DNA of 64,000 bases from an uncultured Clostridia bacterium (GCA_937892525.1 CALAEV010000024.1:119819-183818), one strand, 5' to 3'. Positions 34,434 through 44,550 are shown, counted from the stretch's first letter. Notes: generated by a model not told the origin, from the letters alone. Translations and numbers: made by a program.

Positions 34434-34976
34434 TTAATCTTCGTACACTGATGGTTTTAACGCACCTACGAATGGTAAGTTTCTGTATTTTTCATCAAAA
34501 TCCAGTCCATAGCCAACAACAAAGGCATCAGGAATCTGTGCGCCTGCATAATCTGCTTTAATAGGTGCTTTTCTTCTTTCTGGCTTATCAAGTAATGTGC
34601 ATATTTTAATACTGTTTGGATTTCTTGCTGAAAGGACTTTCATAAGATAGTCAAGAGTTACACCACTATCAAGAATATCTTCAACAATAAGTAAATCTGC
34701 ACCTTCAACAACATCAGTATCAAGGTCTTTTATGATTTTAACAACGCCTGATGTTTTTGTACCTGCACCGTAACTTGAAACTGACATAAAGTCGATTACG
34801 CAAGGTATTTTAATTGCTCTCATCAAATCTGCCATAAAAATTACTGAACCTTTAAGCACACTTACAAGAACTAATTTTTTATCTTTGTAATCTTCACTGA
34901 TTTGATTACCAAGACGAGTAACAATATTTTGAAGTTCTTCTTCTGATAAAAGTACTCTATCAATATCATTTAACAT
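34434..34976 (-). CDS. hpt: Hypoxanthine phosphoribosyltransferase
   Basis: 180 residues, the normal HPRT size, from ATG 34976 (MLNDIDRVLLSEEEL); the longer in-frame reading lies within tilS. Salvages hypoxanthine and guanine to IMP and GMP. PRPP-binding loop LLIVEDILDSGVTLDYL and substrate-loop motif LVSVLKGSVIFMADL are present. Its GGTGGGGG binding site is in the last codons of tilS, four bases away. The order tilS-hpt-ftsH is conserved in Firmicutes. Confidence 0.97.
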   Translation of the reverse strand: MLNDIDRVLLSEEELQNIVTRLGNQISEDYKDKKLVLVSVLKGSVIFMADLMRAIKIPCVIDFMSVSSYGAGTKTSGVVKIIKDLDTDVVEGADLLIVEDILDSGVTLDYLMKVLSARNPNSIKICTLLDKPERRKAPIKADYAGAQIPDAFVVGYGLDFDEKYRNLPFVGALKPSVYED

Positions 34977-34980
34977 TTTA

Positions 34981-36318
34981 TTATTCCCCCACCACTGAAA
35001 TTCTGATACTTTTTTCTGTATTTTTTTCAACTCTGCAACGCTCTGCAACTCCAAAATATTCAGTCCAAATAATTCCGTTATCATCTGAAACAATAATCAT
35101 TTCGGAACGTTTGTTTACAGAGATTTTTTCTTCATTAAAAAGTTTTTTTAATTTTTTGTTTACTCTTTTAGCAGGCTGATAAAAATCACCATCAACTCTG
35201 TTACGAATTGTCAGGCTACCACATATTTTATCACAATCTATAAGAGTTTCCATATCAAATCTATTAAGATTTTGTAAATCTTCTTTTAACAAATAATCTA
35301 AAACAACTGTACCAACCGAAGTTTCAACTGTTTTTTCATTATTTTCTACTTTAATTTCAAAATGCTCAACAACTTTGAGTTCCCCAAAACAAAGCTTTTC
35401 ACAATCCACATAAGCAGTAATATTACCACCAAGACTTACCTTACCACCATTATCAACAATGTGTGCTACTGCATCAATATATTTTTTTGTAATATTAGGA
35501 ACGCCTTGTTCCTTGAGTATTAACAAAATAATTTGATTTTTAACAGCTTTGTGGCAATTTTTGATTTTACTGCAATCGTATTTATTTTCTTCCAAGCTTC
35601 TTGCGTTTTTAAGAATTTCAGTTGCACTCTGCAAAATATAGTCATTTGCAAGCTTTACCGACTCAACACAATTTGAAAAGGCACTATCAAAAGATGGATT
35701 AATTTCAAATAACTGTGGAATTACATTATGGCGGATTTTATTGCGTGTATAATCGTCACACAAATTTGTACTGTCAGTAATAAAATTAAGTGCATTTTCC
35801 TTTAAGTATTCTTCAATTTCGTTTCTTGTGCAATCAAGAATTGGTCGAATATAAATATCACGCACATAAGGAATTCCACACAAGCCTGAAAGTGATGTAC
35901 CCCTTGTCATATTAAAAATCACAGTTTCCATATTATCATTAAGATTGTGGGCAGTTGCAATTTTTGTACAACCTGATTGCGAGAAAAAGTCATATCTTAT
36001 TCTTCTTGCACATTCTTCAATGCTCTCGCCTGTTTTCTTGGCTTCAGCAGGAATATCTGCATAAAAGCACACGAAGTCCACACCAAGTTTTTCGCAAAAA
36101 TTCTTTGAAAATTCCAAATCTCTATCAGCCTCATCACCACGAATACCGTGATGAATATGTATGCCTTTTATTTTTAAAATACCAAGTTTTTCTTTACTAC
36201 TTGTAAGAATATGTAAAAGTGCAACAGAGTCAGCGCCACCTGATAGCCCTACGCCAACGGTGTCGCCTTTTGAAATCATACTATGTTCTTTGATTGTTGT
36301 GATAACCTTATTTGTCAT
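34981..36318 (-). CDS. tilS: tRNA(Ile)-lysidine synthetase
   Basis: 445 residues. Puts lysine on the CAU-anticodon cytidine of tRNA-Ile so it reads AUA. PP-loop ATPase motif GLSGGADSVALLHIL, followed by IHHGIRGDEADRD and the TilS C-terminal domain with TIRNRVDGDFYQP and KKLKKLFNEEKI. Start ATG 36318 follows AAAGGATT and overlaps the dnaB 3' end by 11 bases; a longer reading to 36369 is inside dnaB and rejected. Confidence 0.96.
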   Translation of the reverse strand: MTNKVITTIKEHSMISKGDTVGVGLSGGADSVALLHILTSSKEKLGILKIKGIHIHHGIRGDEADRDLEFSKNFCEKLGVDFVCFYADIPAEAKKTGESIEECARRIRYDFFSQSGCTKIATAHNLNDNMETVIFNMTRGTSLSGLCGIPYVRDIYIRPILDCTRNEIEEYLKENALNFITDSTNLCDDYTRNKIRHNVIPQLFEINPSFDSAFSNCVESVKLANDYILQSATEILKNARSLEENKYDCSKIKNCHKAVKNQIILLILKEQGVPNITKKYIDAVAHIVDNGGKVSLGGNITAYVDCEKLCFGELKVVEHFEIKVENNEKTVETSVGTVVLDYLLKEDLQNLNRFDMETLIDCDKICGSLTIRNRVDGDFYQPAKRVNKKLKKLFNEEKISVNKRSEMIIVSDDNGIIWTEYFGVAERCRVEKNTEKSIRISVVGE

Positions 36319-37693
36319 CTTTAATCCTTTCAAGAGTTGAGAACATTGTAAATTCAGGATTCCACGCAACCTTTACAGTTTCAGTTGAACCGTGTCTGTT
36401 TTTACCTACAATAACTTCTGCAATATTTGCTGATTCGCTTACTGTATCGTCACCCTCATCAGTATCATGCTTATAATAATCTTCACGATGAAGCATAAGA
36501 ACGATATCTGCGTCTTGCTCAATAGTACCTGATTCACGAAGGTCAGTCATTTGTGGACGGTGGTCACCGTTATTTTTCGCAACACCACGGGATAACTGTG
36601 AACAAGTCACAACAGGAATATTAAGGTCTTTAGCCATCATTTTAAGTCCACGAGTAATTTCTGCAACCTCGTTTACACGATTATCAGAACGCTTTGTACC
36701 TGACATAAGCTGAAGATAGTCGATAATAATACAATCAACATCTTTCATACGCATTGCACGTGCTTTCATTTCAGGAACATTGATATTTGCACTGTCATCA
36801 AAATAAAGTTCACAATTTACAAGATTTTGAAGGGCAAGACCTAAACGTTCCCAGTCTGCAGGACTTACATCACCTGTCCTGAGCTTATTACTGATAATTC
36901 TTGCTTCAGTAGAAATAATACGCTGAGCAAGCTGTTCTTTCGACATTTCAAGAGAGAAAAACAATACTTTTCTGCCTTTCATTGCAATATTTCTTGCAAC
37001 ATTCAAAGCGAAGCTTGTTTTACCCATAGCAGGACGAGCACCAATAATTATAAGGTCTGAACGGTGAAAACCACCACCAAGAACTTTATCAAGATATGAA
37101 AAGCCTGTTGGAATACCCATATACTGTTCTTTTTGTTGTGGGTCTGCACTTGCAAGCTTTTTAAGACGCTCAAAAACATCAGAAACAATAACATCACTTA
37201 CTTTTGACGGACCTGATGAATTCTTACCACGACGAATATCATAGATTTTCTGCTCTGCCTGATTAAGAAGATAGTCAGGTGACGCACTTTCATTACTTGT
37301 TTCGTCAAGAATTTCACGAGCAGTAAGCATTAAAGCACGAAGATAGTACTTTTCAATAATGATTTTTATGTATGACTCAACATTCTTTGTTGATGGTACT
37401 GCCTCGGCAAGTTTCATAAGATATGCTTTACCACCGATATCATCAAAAGTGCCATCTTTTTTCAACTGTTCAAGCACAACAAGTGGGTCAATACGACCAC
37501 CCATTGTATCGATATTAATAATCGATGAATAGATAGCCTTATGCTGTGGCACAAAAAGATGCTCTAATTTAAGCATATCTGCAACAATATGTAAGCAATC
37601 AGGGTCTTTAAGTATAGCGCCCAACACTGCTTGTTCTGCATCCATACTATGAGGCAACACCATATTGTCAAGTGCTGAATAATTAGTTTCCAT
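36308..37693 (-). CDS. dnaB: Replicative DNA helicase DnaB
   Basis: 461 residues. Hexameric helicase that unwinds the replication fork. An N-terminal helical domain (PHSMDAEQAVLGAIL) is followed by a RecA-like motor with Walker A GARPAMGKTSFALN, Walker B CIIIDYLQLMSG, and the DLRESGTIEQDADIVLMLHR signature. No intein. ATG 37693 follows GGAGAT, two bases after rplI. The order rplI-dnaB is conserved in Firmicutes. Confidence 0.98.
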   Translation of the reverse strand: METNYSALDNMVLPHSMDAEQAVLGAILKDPDCLHIVADMLKLEHLFVPQHKAIYSSIINIDTMGGRIDPLVVLEQLKKDGTFDDIGGKAYLMKLAEAVPSTKNVESYIKIIIEKYYLRALMLTAREILDETSNESASPDYLLNQAEQKIYDIRRGKNSSGPSKVSDVIVSDVFERLKKLASADPQQKEQYMGIPTGFSYLDKVLGGGFHRSDLIIIGARPAMGKTSFALNVARNIAMKGRKVLFFSLEMSKEQLAQRIISTEARIISNKLRTGDVSPADWERLGLALQNLVNCELYFDDSANINVPEMKARAMRMKDVDCIIIDYLQLMSGTKRSDNRVNEVAEITRGLKMMAKDLNIPVVTCSQLSRGVAKNNGDHRPQMTDLRESGTIEQDADIVLMLHREDYYKHDTDEGDDTVSESANIAEVIVGKNRHGSTETVKVAWNPEFTMFSTLERIKDDK

Positions 37694-37695
37694 AA

Positions 37696-38139
37696 TTATT
37701 TATCTCCTACCATTACGGTCATTTCTGCTACAATATTTGTATAGAGTTTAACTTCAATTTTATATGAACCGAAGTTTTTAATATCATCCATTGTGATTTT
37801 TCTTTTATCAACTTTTACGCCATACTGTTTTGCAACTTCAGCAGCAACTTCTTTTGATGTTACTGAGCCGAAAAGTTTACCATTATTACCTGCTTTTGCA
37901 GTAATTTTTACAACTTTACCCTGAAGCTTTGATTTTGAATCATTAGCAGCTGTAATTTCCATATCAATTTTATGTTGATTTGACTGCTCACGGTTACGAA
38001 GTTCTGTAAGACTCTGTGCATTTGCTTCTACTGCAAGTCCTTTTGGGAAAAGAAAGTTTCTTGCATAACCGTCAGAAGCCTTTACTTTTTCACCTTTTTT
38101 ACCTAATCCTTTAACATCTGCTTTTAAAATTACATCCAT
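37696..38139 (-). CDS. rplI: 50S ribosomal protein L9
   Basis: 147 residues, typical length. N-terminal 23S-binding domain MDVILKADVKGLGKKGEKV followed by VKASDGYARNFLFPKGLAVEAN, then the long connecting helix and the C-terminal domain (KLFGSVTSKEVAAEVAKQYG). Between gdpP and dnaB in one operon; start after AGAGG. Confidence 0.98.
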   Translation of the reverse strand: MDVILKADVKGLGKKGEKVKASDGYARNFLFPKGLAVEANAQSLTELRNREQSNQHKIDMEITAANDSKSKLQGKVVKITAKAGNNGKLFGSVTSKEVAAEVAKQYGVKVDKRKITMDDIKNFGSYKIEVKLYTNIVAEMTVMVGDK

Positions 38140-38164
38140 TATATATAACCTCTTTTCACTTAAT

Positions 38165-40153
38165 TTACTTATTATTTATAGTATCTATTGCATTTTTAAG
38201 TAATGCAAGTGCATTATCAAATGTTTCACCTGAAAGTTGTGTTGCTGCCATAGTCTGATGGCCACCACCGTTAAGTTCTTCCATTATAATCTGCACATTT
38301 ATTTCACCATAAGAACGAGCTGAAATATTAATAATGTCACCTGTTCTGAACAGAACAAAAGATGCATTTACACCGTCAATATTTAACAACTCGTCTGCTG
38401 CTTGTCCTGCAACAATACGGACATCATCAGTTTCAAAATCAACAACGCCGATTGCACTTTCCCCATACATAGCTGCTGATTTAACGATTTCACTTTTTGC
38501 TTTCTGTGTTTCCATACTATTTGCAAATAACTGTTTTACCGTAACTGTGTCAGCACCCAATGAACGAAGAAACGCTGCTGCCTCAAATGTTCTTACACCT
38601 GTTTTCATTACAAAGTTCTTTGTATCAAGTGTAATACCTGACATAAGGGCTTCGGCACAAGTACTTGAAATTTCAACATCAAATGGCACATATTCAATAA
38701 GTTCAGTAACCATTTCAGATGCAGATGATGCGTTTGGCTCATGATAGAAAATAACTGATTTTGTAATATGGTCAGCTGCTTTTCTGTGGTGGTCAATTAC
38801 GATTACTTTCTGTACTAAATCAAACAATTCAGGATATTCAATAAAGTTCTTTCTATGAGTATCAACAATTACGAGTAATGTATTTGCTTCTAAATATTCT
38901 TGGGCATCCTGTGGCTCAATAAGCAAATCGTCATACCCATTTGCAATAAGATGTTTTGCAAGTGGCATTGCAAGTGTTGTTTCTGACGACATTACAATTT
39001 TTGCGTCTTTACCCAGTGCCTTACAAATCATAGCAACACCAACAGATGCACCAAGAGCGTCAAGGTCTGCGTTACGATGACCCATAATAAGAACATTACT
39101 GCTTATATTTATACTGTCACCTATTGCAGAAGCAACCATTCTTGTTCTTACTTTTGTGCGTTTTTCAATACCCTTTGCAACACCACCAAAGAACTCATAA
39201 TCATTGTTGGTAGTTTTAACTGCAACCTGGTCACCACCTCTGCCCATTGCCATATCAAGCGATTTTCTAGCAATCTTTTCACATTCAGGAAGTGTTTCAC
39301 CTGTACCTACACCTACTGACAAAGTAATTCCTGCAACCTTGTCATTATATGTATAGGCACGAACTTTAGATAAAATTGAAAATTTATCCTCTTTCATTTT
39401 TGCCAAGTTTTCACTATCGGATATTACAATAAATCGGCTACTATTGATTTTACGGAATATACAATTATAATTTTCAAGCCAATTTTCAATAAGTTTTTCT
39501 ACTTCACTTAATATATCTGACTGCTGGCTTTCACGCAAGTCACCTAAAGCATCTTCAACACTGTCAAGATTTATAAGCATAAACACAGGACGAGTATTTT
39601 CGTATTTTACTTTTATATTTTTAAGGTCTGTATCTTCAACAAAATATAAAATATATGCAGTTTCTTCCTTATAATCAATTGTTGATGAAAATACGGTATA
39701 TTTTTTATCATTAAATTCGCACTCAATACTATGTTTCTCACGGATTGTTGTGATGCCTTGTCCTGATGTAAACTGTTTCACATCATCACTCTGAAACTCA
39801 CCATTTTGTAAAAAAGCATTACTAAACAACTGGTTATACCAGAGCATTTTATCTGTATTATCAAAAATTACAACAGGTAATGGAAAATACTGAAGTTCAC
39901 CATATTTTTCATCTGCTGAAATTCTTTTATTAAGTTCAGCAACTGTGCCTTCAAGTTTTTTAAATTTCACATTGTTGATTGCAACGCCTACAACTACAAG
40001 TATTGCAATCAACAAAAGACCTGCAACAGCAAAATATACATTGTAAATAAATAACGCAAGGCATAACAACACACAGACAACAACTGCTGGAATTGTTACC
40101 GGATACATTTCTATATATTTTTTAATGATGTTTTTAATTCTGCTGTTTTTCAT
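38165..40153 (-). CDS. gdpP: GdpP-type cyclic di-AMP phosphodiesterase
   Basis: 662 residues. Breaks down the second messenger c-di-AMP. Order of parts: two N-terminal transmembrane helices, PAS-like region, degenerate GGDEF domain (VAGITLSVGVGTGE), then DHH/DHHA1 phosphodiesterase with IMGHRNADLDALGAS, VIVIDHHRKAAD, GITLDTKNF and GGGHQTMAATQ. The metal residues are intact. ATG 40153 follows AAGGTG; an upstream GTG is less likely. It lies 12 bases after RNase J and 25 before rplI, the conserved gdpP-rplI-dnaB order. Confidence 0.95.
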   Translation of the reverse strand: MKNSRIKNIIKKYIEMYPVTIPAVVVCVLLCLALFIYNVYFAVAGLLLIAILVVVGVAINNVKFKKLEGTVAELNKRISADEKYGELQYFPLPVVIFDNTDKMLWYNQLFSNAFLQNGEFQSDDVKQFTSGQGITTIREKHSIECEFNDKKYTVFSSTIDYKEETAYILYFVEDTDLKNIKVKYENTRPVFMLINLDSVEDALGDLRESQQSDILSEVEKLIENWLENYNCIFRKINSSRFIVISDSENLAKMKEDKFSILSKVRAYTYNDKVAGITLSVGVGTGETLPECEKIARKSLDMAMGRGGDQVAVKTTNNDYEFFGGVAKGIEKRTKVRTRMVASAIGDSINISSNVLIMGHRNADLDALGASVGVAMICKALGKDAKIVMSSETTLAMPLAKHLIANGYDDLLIEPQDAQEYLEANTLLVIVDTHRKNFIEYPELFDLVQKVIVIDHHRKAADHITKSVIFYHEPNASSASEMVTELIEYVPFDVEISSTCAEALMSGITLDTKNFVMKTGVRTFEAAAFLRSLGADTVTVKQLFANSMETQKAKSEIVKSAAMYGESAIGVVDFETDDVRIVAGQAADELLNIDGVNASFVLFRTGDIINISARSYGEINVQIIMEELNGGGHQTMAATQLSGETFDNALALLKNAIDTINNK

Positions 40154-40165
40154 AAATAACACCTT

Positions 40166-42031
40166 TTATACGGCACTTATAATTGGAAGCACCATAGGAC
40201 TACGCTTTGTTCTGTCATAAAGAAGTCGTGAAATATCGTCACGAATTCTATTACGGATTGTACCCCATTCAATATTGCCGTCGTGTATGCACTCATCAAC
40301 AACGATTTGTGCAACGAGCTTTACTTCAGATATAAGTTGTTCAGAATCACGCACATAGACAAATCCACGAGATACTATATCAGGGCCTGAAACAATCATA
40401 CCTGTATCTTTTTCAATAACTACACTGATAATCATAAGACCATCTTCAGCAAGACGCTTACGTTCACGTATAACTGCATTACCCACATCACCTACGCCGT
40501 AGCCGTCAACAAAAACTTTGCCTGCAGGTACATTTTCAAGTGCAGTCATTTTGCGTTTTGTAAGTTCAATTTGTCTGCCGTTATCAGCGATAAAGATATT
40601 GCCAGATTTTATTCCCATACTTTCAGCAAGCTGAGCGTGTTTTCTTAAATGCTTTTGCTCACCGTGAACAGGAATAAAATATTTAGGCTTTGCAAGACTC
40701 ATTATAAGTCTTAACTCCTCCTGACAAGCGTGACCTGAAACGTGGACATCATACATTTTTTCATATACAACTTCTGCCCCACGCTTTAAAAGTTCATCAA
40801 CAACCTTACCCACGGTTTTTTCATTACCAGGAATTGGTGTTGCTGAAATAATTACATAGTCACCTGTACCAATTTCAACGCGTCTATGCTCTGAAAAGGC
40901 CATTCTGTAAAGAGCTGACATTGGTTCACCCTGACTACCTGTTGTGATAATAACGAGTTTGTCGTGTGGATAGCGTGACACCATATCAATACTTACTAAA
41001 ATACCTTCTGGCACATTAAGGTAACCAAGTCTTGATGCAGTTTCAACAACATTTTCAAGGCTTCGTCCTGAAAGAGCAACCTTTCTGCCTACAGATGCAG
41101 CAACATCAATAATCTGTTGTACTCTGTGAATATTTGATGCAAATGTAGCAACTATAAGACGTTTACCGTCTGCTTTCTGGAATAAACGCTCAAATGACTC
41201 ACCTACTGTACGCTCACTTGAAGTATAGCCCGGTCTTTGCGCGTTAGTTGAGTCGGAAAGAAGTGCAAGTACACCCTTTTCGCCAAGTTTTGCAATACGA
41301 GCAAGGTCAATTACATCACCGTCAATAGGTGTTGTATCAATCTTAAAGTCACCTGTCTGTAAAATAAGACCTGCAGGTGTGCTGATTGCAAGCGCAATAG
41401 CGTCAGGGATAGAATGATTTACATGAATTGCCTCAATCTCAAAATTGCCAAGTTTTACTTTATCTTTAGGTTTAATCTCATTAAGGTCAACAGTATCAAG
41501 CATTTTATGCTCTTTTAATTTACCTTCAATAAGACCAATTGTAAGTTTTGTGCCATATACAGGAATGTTTACCCTTTTAAGAAGATATGCGAGTCCCCCT
41601 ATGTGGTCCTCATGACCGTGAGTAATGAAAATGCCCTTGATTTTATCTGCATTTTCCTCAACATAAGTGAAGTCAGGAATAACCAAATCAACACCAAGCA
41701 TATCAGGCTCAGGGAATGCAAGGCCACAATCAACAAGCATCATTTCACCATCGTATTCATACAAGGTCATATTCTTGCCGACTTCGTTAAGTCCACCCAA
41801 AAATGCTATTTTAACGCCTTTCTCTTCACCCTTTGTAGTTCGTTTTTTCATATTCTTTTGAGCAGTTCCTTTTTTTGATTTATTTGTAACAGATTTTTTA
41901 CTGTTGGTTTTCTTAGTAAATGTGTTATTTTTTGATGAACTCTGCTTCTTTACACGATTAGAAACTTTACTTTTTGCAGAGCGTTTTGTTTCAGTTTGCA
42001 ATACATTATTTTCTGTTTTCTGCTTTGCCAT
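40166..42031 (-). CDS. rnj: Ribonuclease J with long basic N-terminal extension
   Basis: 621 residues. Metallo-beta-lactamase/beta-CASP nuclease for mRNA turnover and RNA maturation. Zinc motif THGHEDHIGGLAYLL, beta-CASP motifs and C-terminal domain are intact. Unlike B. subtilis RNase J1 (about 555 residues), it begins with about 72 residues of almost only Lys, Ser, Thr, Arg, Asn and Gln (SNRVKKQSSSKN, KKRTTKGEEK), expected to be disordered and RNA-binding. AAGGAGG precedes the ATG. First gene of a seven-gene operon with a near-consensus promoter. Confidence 0.95.
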   Translation of the reverse strand: MAKQKTENNVLQTETKRSAKSKVSNRVKKQSSSKNNTFTKKTNSKKSVTNKSKKGTAQKNMKKRTTKGEEKGVKIAFLGGLNEVGKNMTLYEYDGEMMLVDCGLAFPEPDMLGVDLVIPDFTYVEENADKIKGIFITHGHEDHIGGLAYLLKRVNIPVYGTKLTIGLIEGKLKEHKMLDTVDLNEIKPKDKVKLGNFEIEAIHVNHSIPDAIALAISTPAGLILQTGDFKIDTTPIDGDVIDLARIAKLGEKGVLALLSDSTNAQRPGYTSSERTVGESFERLFQKADGKRLIVATFASNIHRVQQIIDVAASVGRKVALSGRSLENVVETASRLGYLNVPEGILVSIDMVSRYPHDKLVIITTGSQGEPMSALYRMAFSEHRRVEIGTGDYVIISATPIPGNEKTVGKVVDELLKRGAEVVYEKMYDVHVSGHACQEELRLIMSLAKPKYFIPVHGEQKHLRKHAQLAESMGIKSGNIFIADNGRQIELTKRKMTALENVPAGKVFVDGYGVGDVGNAVIRERKRLAEDGLMIISVVIEKDTGMIVSGPDIVSRGFVYVRDSEQLISEVKLVAQIVVDECIHDGNIEWGTIRNRIRDDISRLLYDRTKRSPMVLPIISAV

Positions 42032-42148
42032 ATTTCCTCCTTATTATATTTTTTAGATATGTATTTTTGCTATAAGGCGCATAGCAAAATTAAGTTTTAT
42101 ATAAATATATGCACAAAAGCCCATACTAACTCACTATATTGTCATTAT

Positions 42149-42177
42149 ATAATACTATTTTTATGTAACAATGTCAA
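42149..42177 (-). promoter_or_regulatory. Promoter of the rnj-to-ftsH operon
   Basis: TTGACA (42172-42177), 17 bp, TATTAT (42149-42154) on the minus strand. The RNA leader to the rnj ATG is about 110 bases and holds a minor AGCAAAAT stretch but no named riboswitch. Confidence 0.8.
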
Positions 42178-42231
42178 GGTAAAGTGCATCTGACAAATTT
42201 ACTTTTTGTCCGTTTTTTTGTGCCGTTCATA

Positions 42232-42260
42232 TTGTGAAATCTTAAAATCCGTGATAAAAT
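42232..42260 (+). promoter_or_regulatory. rnhA promoter
   Basis: TTGTGA, 17 bp, TAAAAT, 41 bases before the rnhA ATG. Confidence 0.6.
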
Positions 42261-42300
42261 TAGTTTAGTGATTTTATTTTTGTTTTATTCAGGAGTTCTT

Positions 42301-42747
42301 ATGGAAAATTTAACATTTGTTGAAATATTTACTGACGGTGCATGTTCAGGAAATCCCGGTCCTGGTGGCTGGGGGACAATTCTTCGTTGTAATGGTGTTG
42401 AGAAAGAGCTTTCAGGTGGTGAACCTGAAACCACCAACAACAGAATGGAATTATTAGCTGTTATAAACGGTCTTGAGGCACTTAACAGGAAATGCAAAGT
42501 AAAGATTTACTCTGACTCATCTTATGTTGTGAATGGAATTACAAAAGGTTGGGCTGAAGGTTGGCGAGCTAATAACTGGCGCAAAGCCGATAAGAAGCCG
42601 GCACTTAACCCTGACCTATGGGAAAGACTGCTTAACTTACTCACAAAACACGAATATGAGTTTGAATGGGTTAAAGGTCACGCAGGACATCCTGAAAATG
42701 AGCGATGTGATAAATTAGCAGTAGAGTTTTCTCAAAAATTCAAGTAA
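42301..42747 (+). CDS. rnhA: Ribonuclease HI
   Basis: 148 residues. Cuts the RNA strand of RNA-DNA hybrids. Catalytic acidic residues are all present: Asp in TDGACSGNPGPGGWG, Glu in NNRMELLAVI, Asp in YSDSSYV and Asp in NERCDKLA. The His-loop GHAGHPENER is also seen. ATG 42301 follows CAGGAGTT; the in-frame upstream stretch to 42268 overlaps the leader and is left out. Stands alone. Confidence 0.97.
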   Translation: MENLTFVEIFTDGACSGNPGPGGWGTILRCNGVEKELSGGEPETTNNRMELLAVINGLEALNRKCKVKIYSDSSYVVNGITKGWAEGWRANNWRKADKKPALNPDLWERLLNLLTKHEYEFEWVKGHAGHPENERCDKLAVEFSQKFK

Positions 42748-42777
42748 ATATTTAGCTGATGATTTTCAATTTTAAGG

Positions 42778-42806
42778 TTGATTATTGTCGGCTTTTATGT
42801 TATATT
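42778..42806 (+). promoter_or_regulatory. Promoter of the GPH symporter gene
   Basis: TTGATT, 17 bp, TATATT, then a 55-base leader to the GTG start at 42862. Confidence 0.7.
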
Positions 42807-42861
42807 ATTATATGTATATTGGTAAATATATGGATTTTTCAAAAAAAGGCGTGATTGAACA

Positions 42862-44487
42862 GTGGAAAACACAACTACAACCACAGTTGTTGATGAGGTT
42901 GAAACTTCTGCTCATGAGACATCTGCTCAGGACAGAAGATATTTGCGACCAAAAGAAATCGCAGGTTTCCTTTTAACTTCATTCGGACAGAAAAACTTAA
43001 GCCAGTATGTTAATGCATTCCGTCAATTCTTTGCAATCAGTTTCCTTGGAATGTCAGGTAGTACATACGGTGTTATTATGTTTATTGAGTCAATTTACGA
43101 TGCTGTTGACGACTCAATTTCAGGACTTATTATTGACAGAACTCGCACTCGTTGGGGCAGACTTCGTCCATGGCTTGTTATTCCTACACCATTCTGGGCA
43201 ATAGCAATGATTATGCTCTTTACTACTCCTGCTTTTCTTGTTCATGAGTGGCAAAAAATCATTTGGACAGTTGTTGCTATTTTCGTTTATAACCTTGGTA
43301 TGTCATACTTTGGTGCTTGGTCAATTATGCTTTATAACGTAACTCCAAACAACAATGAGCGTGATAACCTTATTGCTACATCAAAGTTTGCAGACCTTTT
43401 CGGTGTGTTCCTTCCATCTATTGCGTCAATGTGCGTAGGTTTCTTACCAGGACTTACAAAAAACAAGATTGGTATGCAGGATATTTACACAGGATTTGCA
43501 GTTATAATTACACTTATTGCTGCATTTACAGCTTTCTTTGGTTTCTCTGCAATGAGAGAGAGAGTTCCACTTGCATCTCGCGAACAGATGAAAGAAGTTG
43601 GCGTTATTGAGTCATTCAAAAACGTTTTCAAGAACAGACCAATGTTTGTGCTTGTTCTTTCCGGTTTCTTTGCAGGCTTTAAATCAGTTGGTGTTGCAAG
43701 TGAAAGTTTCTATTGGATGCACAACTCAAAGAACGTTGCACATGGTTCAATCGCAGGTCTTTTCACAGGTATTCCTAACTATATTATGGTACCACTTGCT
43801 CCTAAACTTATCCGTAAATTTGGTGCTAAAAAAGTTGCTATTGCATCTGGTATCTTTGCAGGCGTGGCTTATACAGCTACATTCCTTATCGGTATTCTCG
43901 GTAATGACGGCGAAGGTTTCCTTGTTAACTGGGAAGGTCATAATGCAGTAATTAACCTTGCTATTCTTACATTCTGTCTTACAGTCTGTGGTCTTCCAAA
44001 TCAGCTTTTAAATGTTGCCGGTGCTGTTCTTCAAGGTGACGTTTATGACTACAGCGAATGGAAAACAGGTGTAAGAAATGAGGCGCTTGTTCAGACTGTT
44101 CAGAACTATTTCGGTAAAGCTGCAAACTCAATTACACAGCTCCTTTCAGGTGTTGTTATTTCAGCAGTTGGTTATGTTGCTAGAAAAGATGAATTCGGCA
44201 ACATTGTTCCTGAATCAAACTATAAGACTCTTCTTGGTTTCTGGGCTGTTTTCTGTTTATTACCTGCAATTGCTCGTTTCCTTTACGGTGTAACTCTTCT
44301 CTTCTTTAATGTTGATGGTAAGGTTAAAGAGCAAATGCTTAAAGACCTTGAGGTTTCTCGTCGTGAACGACTTGAGAACATGAATTTGGATGCAGAAGAA
44401 AAAAAGATGATAGAAGTTTCTGATAATGCTCATTACGAAACAATACTCCCTCAAGAAGATAACGAATCATCAAAAGACTCTGAATAA
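42862..44487 (+). CDS. GPH-family (glycoside-pentoside-hexuronide) cation symporter
   Basis: 541-residue, twelve-helix sugar symporter related to MelB. Seen: FRQFFAISFLGMSGSTYGV, IMFIESIYDAVDDSISGLIIDRTRTRWGR (the loop 2-3 motif with DD, typical of GPH) and WLVIPTPFWA. GTG start at 42862 is the only reasonable start, with AAAGG about 12 bases upstream. N- and C-termini are polar; the N-terminus has a Thr/Glu-rich stretch. It lies head to head in tail with GH29 downstream on the opposite strand, so import of a fucosyl or other glycoside is possible but unproven. Confidence 0.86.
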   Translation: MENTTTTTVVDEVETSAHETSAQDRRYLRPKEIAGFLLTSFGQKNLSQYVNAFRQFFAISFLGMSGSTYGVIMFIESIYDAVDDSISGLIIDRTRTRWGRLRPWLVIPTPFWAIAMIMLFTTPAFLVHEWQKIIWTVVAIFVYNLGMSYFGAWSIMLYNVTPNNNERDNLIATSKFADLFGVFLPSIASMCVGFLPGLTKNKIGMQDIYTGFAVIITLIAAFTAFFGFSAMRERVPLASREQMKEVGVIESFKNVFKNRPMFVLVLSGFFAGFKSVGVASESFYWMHNSKNVAHGSIAGLFTGIPNYIMVPLAPKLIRKFGAKKVAIASGIFAGVAYTATFLIGILGNDGEGFLVNWEGHNAVINLAILTFCLTVCGLPNQLLNVAGAVLQGDVYDYSEWKTGVRNEALVQTVQNYFGKAANSITQLLSGVVISAVGYVARKDEFGNIVPESNYKTLLGFWAVFCLLPAIARFLYGVTLLFFNVDGKVKEQMLKDLEVSRRERLENMNLDAEEKKMIEVSDNAHYETILPQEDNESSKDSE

Positions 44488-44511
44488 AAATCAATCACGA
44501 ATAAATAAATT

Positions 44512-44538
44512 AACCCCAACTCGATATGAGTTGGGGTT
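44512..44538. terminator. Bidirectional terminator between symporter and GH29
   Basis: Perfect 11-bp stem AACCCCAACTC/GAGTTGGGGTT with GATAT loop, then TTGTTTTGC on the + strand. It serves the convergent symporter and fucosidase genes. Confidence 0.88.
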
Positions 44539-44550
44539 TTGTTTTGCAAT

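Noticed and set aside
42862..44487. Symporter and fucosidase as one fucose operon
   Set aside because: They are convergent with a terminator between them; a functional link is possible but not shown.
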